Shown in pieces: positions 63,601 to 64,000 of a stretch of 64,000 bases of DNA. Location of the stretch: positions 1,338,394 through 1,402,393 of the forward strand of contig CP036432.1 of the NCBI GenBank assembly GCA_007753675.1. The letters are read 5' to 3'. Source of the stretch: Stieleria magnilauensis. Its GTDB lineage: Bacteria > Planctomycetota > Planctomycetia > Pirellulales > Pirellulaceae. The notes beneath the pieces are model-generated. The model saw only the letters and a program-made list of their open reading frames with translations, was not told the origin of the DNA and did not search any database. Within the stretch, counting starts at the first letter, position 1, and the number at the start of each line of letters is the position of its first letter. The position numbers and the translations under genes are program-made.

Positions 63601-64000
63601 TTGGGATGTTCGTCATACTCTTGGTGCTGTTTCCGTCGATTCGGATTGTTTTGCAGATTCTGAACGCCCTCCCCACTGCGTTCATAGGTGGCGTAATGGC
63701 GCTTGTCATGACGCAGCAAAGTCTCACCGTTGCAAGTCTCGTCGGCTTCATCTCACTTGGAGGCATCGCGGTTCGCAACGGCATTTTGTTGGTCACTCAC
63801 TACTTCCACCTGATGAAGGAGGAAGGAGAAGAATTTACGCAAGAGATGGTTTTGCGTGGGAGCCTTGAGCGTCTCGCGCCTGTCTTAATGACCGCGCTGA
63901 CTGCCGGCATCGGACTGATACCGCTCGTGCTGGGTGGTCAAGAGCCGGGACGCGAAATTCTGTATCCGGTTGCCACGGTCATCCTAGGTGGACTGACGAC
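60627..64000 (+). CDS. Second CusA/CzcA-type RND pump, partial at window end
   Basis: The frame opens at ATG 60627 behind TAAGGAAAC and stays open to the last base (at least 1124 codons). Blocks: N-terminal 'SIDVFPDLDRPRVVIITEAP', TM4 'GGIAVAMGELVDDAIVDVEN' with two Asp residues, 'FLPPFDEGSIQVNVTLPPGS', and late 'LVGFISLGGIAVRNGILLVT'. The sequence is clearly different from the pump at 53260 and of normal length for the family. It would export metal ions with the adaptor just upstream. The 3' end lies outside the window. Confidence 0.9.
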   Translation, partial: MNMLDAVIKVSLRYRMLVVVVSLFVLVYGSYLATQMSIDVFPDLDRPRVVIITEAPGLATEEVETLVTQPIEIALMGANGVQAVRSQSTAGLNVIYIEFDWSTEIRAARQTVQERLATLEGIFPDGIRPQMTPPSSIMGQILVAGIYRQNGPDGGRLTQVGNTDMMAEMVIGTNDNQTFQISVWTPGERHDFSTWKKVQPQDIQWDADPNTNPQTSRIPVGTAEIKLNGKSHDAHFYSEAKQQLELRTVADWIIRPRLLKVTGVAEVFMQGGDRKQYQILIDPTALLEYGVTVQEVEQALRASNINTSGGFAVTGETERPIRVLGRLGPESWVVIEDLKKVPVGNHPKRAVLLGQVARVTEGPQFKRGDGSVDGRPGIVFTTVKQPHVDTRDLSDAVAEAFVEVEASLPADIVVNSELFRLRNFIDRGIFNVAEALVIGAVLVIIVLFLFLLNFRTTFITLTAIPLSLVLTTLTFRLMGWISGTELSINVMTLGGIAVAMGELVDDAIVDVENIFRRLKQNNQLPVEEQKSPIVVTFKASKEIRSSIVFGTAVVILSFMPLFALSGVEGRLFTPLGFAYIVSILSSFVVSMTVTPVLSYYLLPNSRATHHEGDGFLLHGLKAVVTHLIRLSMALPRTLLILTWLAVALAAWQMSMLGRNFLPPFDEGSIQVNVTLPPGSSLDASNQVSGAIDSVFESMQKTARNPDGEILHFVRRTGRAEMDEHASPVNFGEYILSMNPESPIDREEILARLREKISNEAPGVDIEVEQPLAHLISHMISGVYAQIAIKIYGDDLDTLQRVAEQVKGTIQEVPGITPPVVEPIQETDELHIALRADDLALHGLSREYVADVLQTALQGEVVSQVLEGQRRFDLLVRLEEEYRTDYANLDRLRIDLPDRQGQPDRGQIELRDVADLGVGTGPNSINRENARRRIVIRCNTEGRDLAGAVNEIKSRLGSHVEIPVGYFIEFGGQFESQQRATQLIIVLAGISVIGMFVILLVLFPSIRIVLQILNALPTAFIGGVMALVMTQQSLTVASLVGFISLGGIAVRNGILLVTHYFHLMKEEGEEFTQEMVLRGSLERLAPVLMTALTAGIGLIPLVLGGQEPGREILYPVATVILGGLT

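Noticed and set aside
1-64000. tRNA, rRNA or other structured RNA genes
   Set aside because: No cloverleaf-like sequence or rRNA segment was recognised; a covariance search would settle it.

Overview
The window looks like chromosomal DNA from a planctomycete of the Pirellulaceae type (Rhodopirellula/Rubripirellula-like). The pointers are a DUF1549/DUF1553 cytochrome-domain protein followed by a DUF1501 protein, an exported sulfatase, a secreted protein with the 'ETRQLLA' N-terminal signature and dockerin-like repeats, an ECF sigma factor fused to a Ser/Thr kinase, and many short intergenic hairpin repeats. The species assignment is inference; no rRNA or tRNA gene was seen.

1-16 kb: a hemP-tonB pair (iron/heme uptake); a three-gene NAD-salvage operon on the minus strand (pncB-nrtR-pncA) with translational overlaps and a strong inverted repeat over its promoter; a remnant of phnA; an exported haloacid-dehalogenase-like protein with an AhpD-like partner; an EF-hand protein; a large secreted vanadium-type haloperoxidase; a membrane-anchored 12-heme cytochrome c; a Fis-type regulator between two hairpin repeats; and a complete IS4-type insertion sequence with 8-bp target duplication.

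16-32 kb: a YdeI/OmdA-CsaA fusion; an SPW/VKOR membrane protein next to a Cys-rich copper-storage-like protein; an ExoD-like membrane protein; the sigma-kinase fusion divergent from a ferredoxin; a PAS-AraC regulator divergent from the DUF1549/DUF1501 pair; then small metabolic genes (MDP-1 phosphatase, thiamine-binding protein, peroxiredoxin-like protein, cupin, MDR oxidoreductase, HxlR regulator).

32-48 kb: a quinone-oxidoreductase gene bracketed by related 22-bp repeat arrays; a TetR-controlled RND efflux pair; a short-chain dehydrogenase; a broken alkD; two near-identical leucine-rich-repeat genes in a segmental duplication around an esterase; a sulfatase; and a hypothetical exported protein. 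Four arrays of one 22-bp element lie in this region (22 units in total), always with forward units to the left of inverted units.

48-64 kb: a heavy-metal (probably copper/silver) resistance island. Two exported proteins with TRASH-like Cys motifs diverge from a zinc-finger anti-sigma-like gene, followed by cusB, cusA, a BNR-repeat protein, a His-rich exported protein, a second adaptor and a second CusA-type pump that runs off the window. Together these would bind, sense and export metal ions across the envelope.
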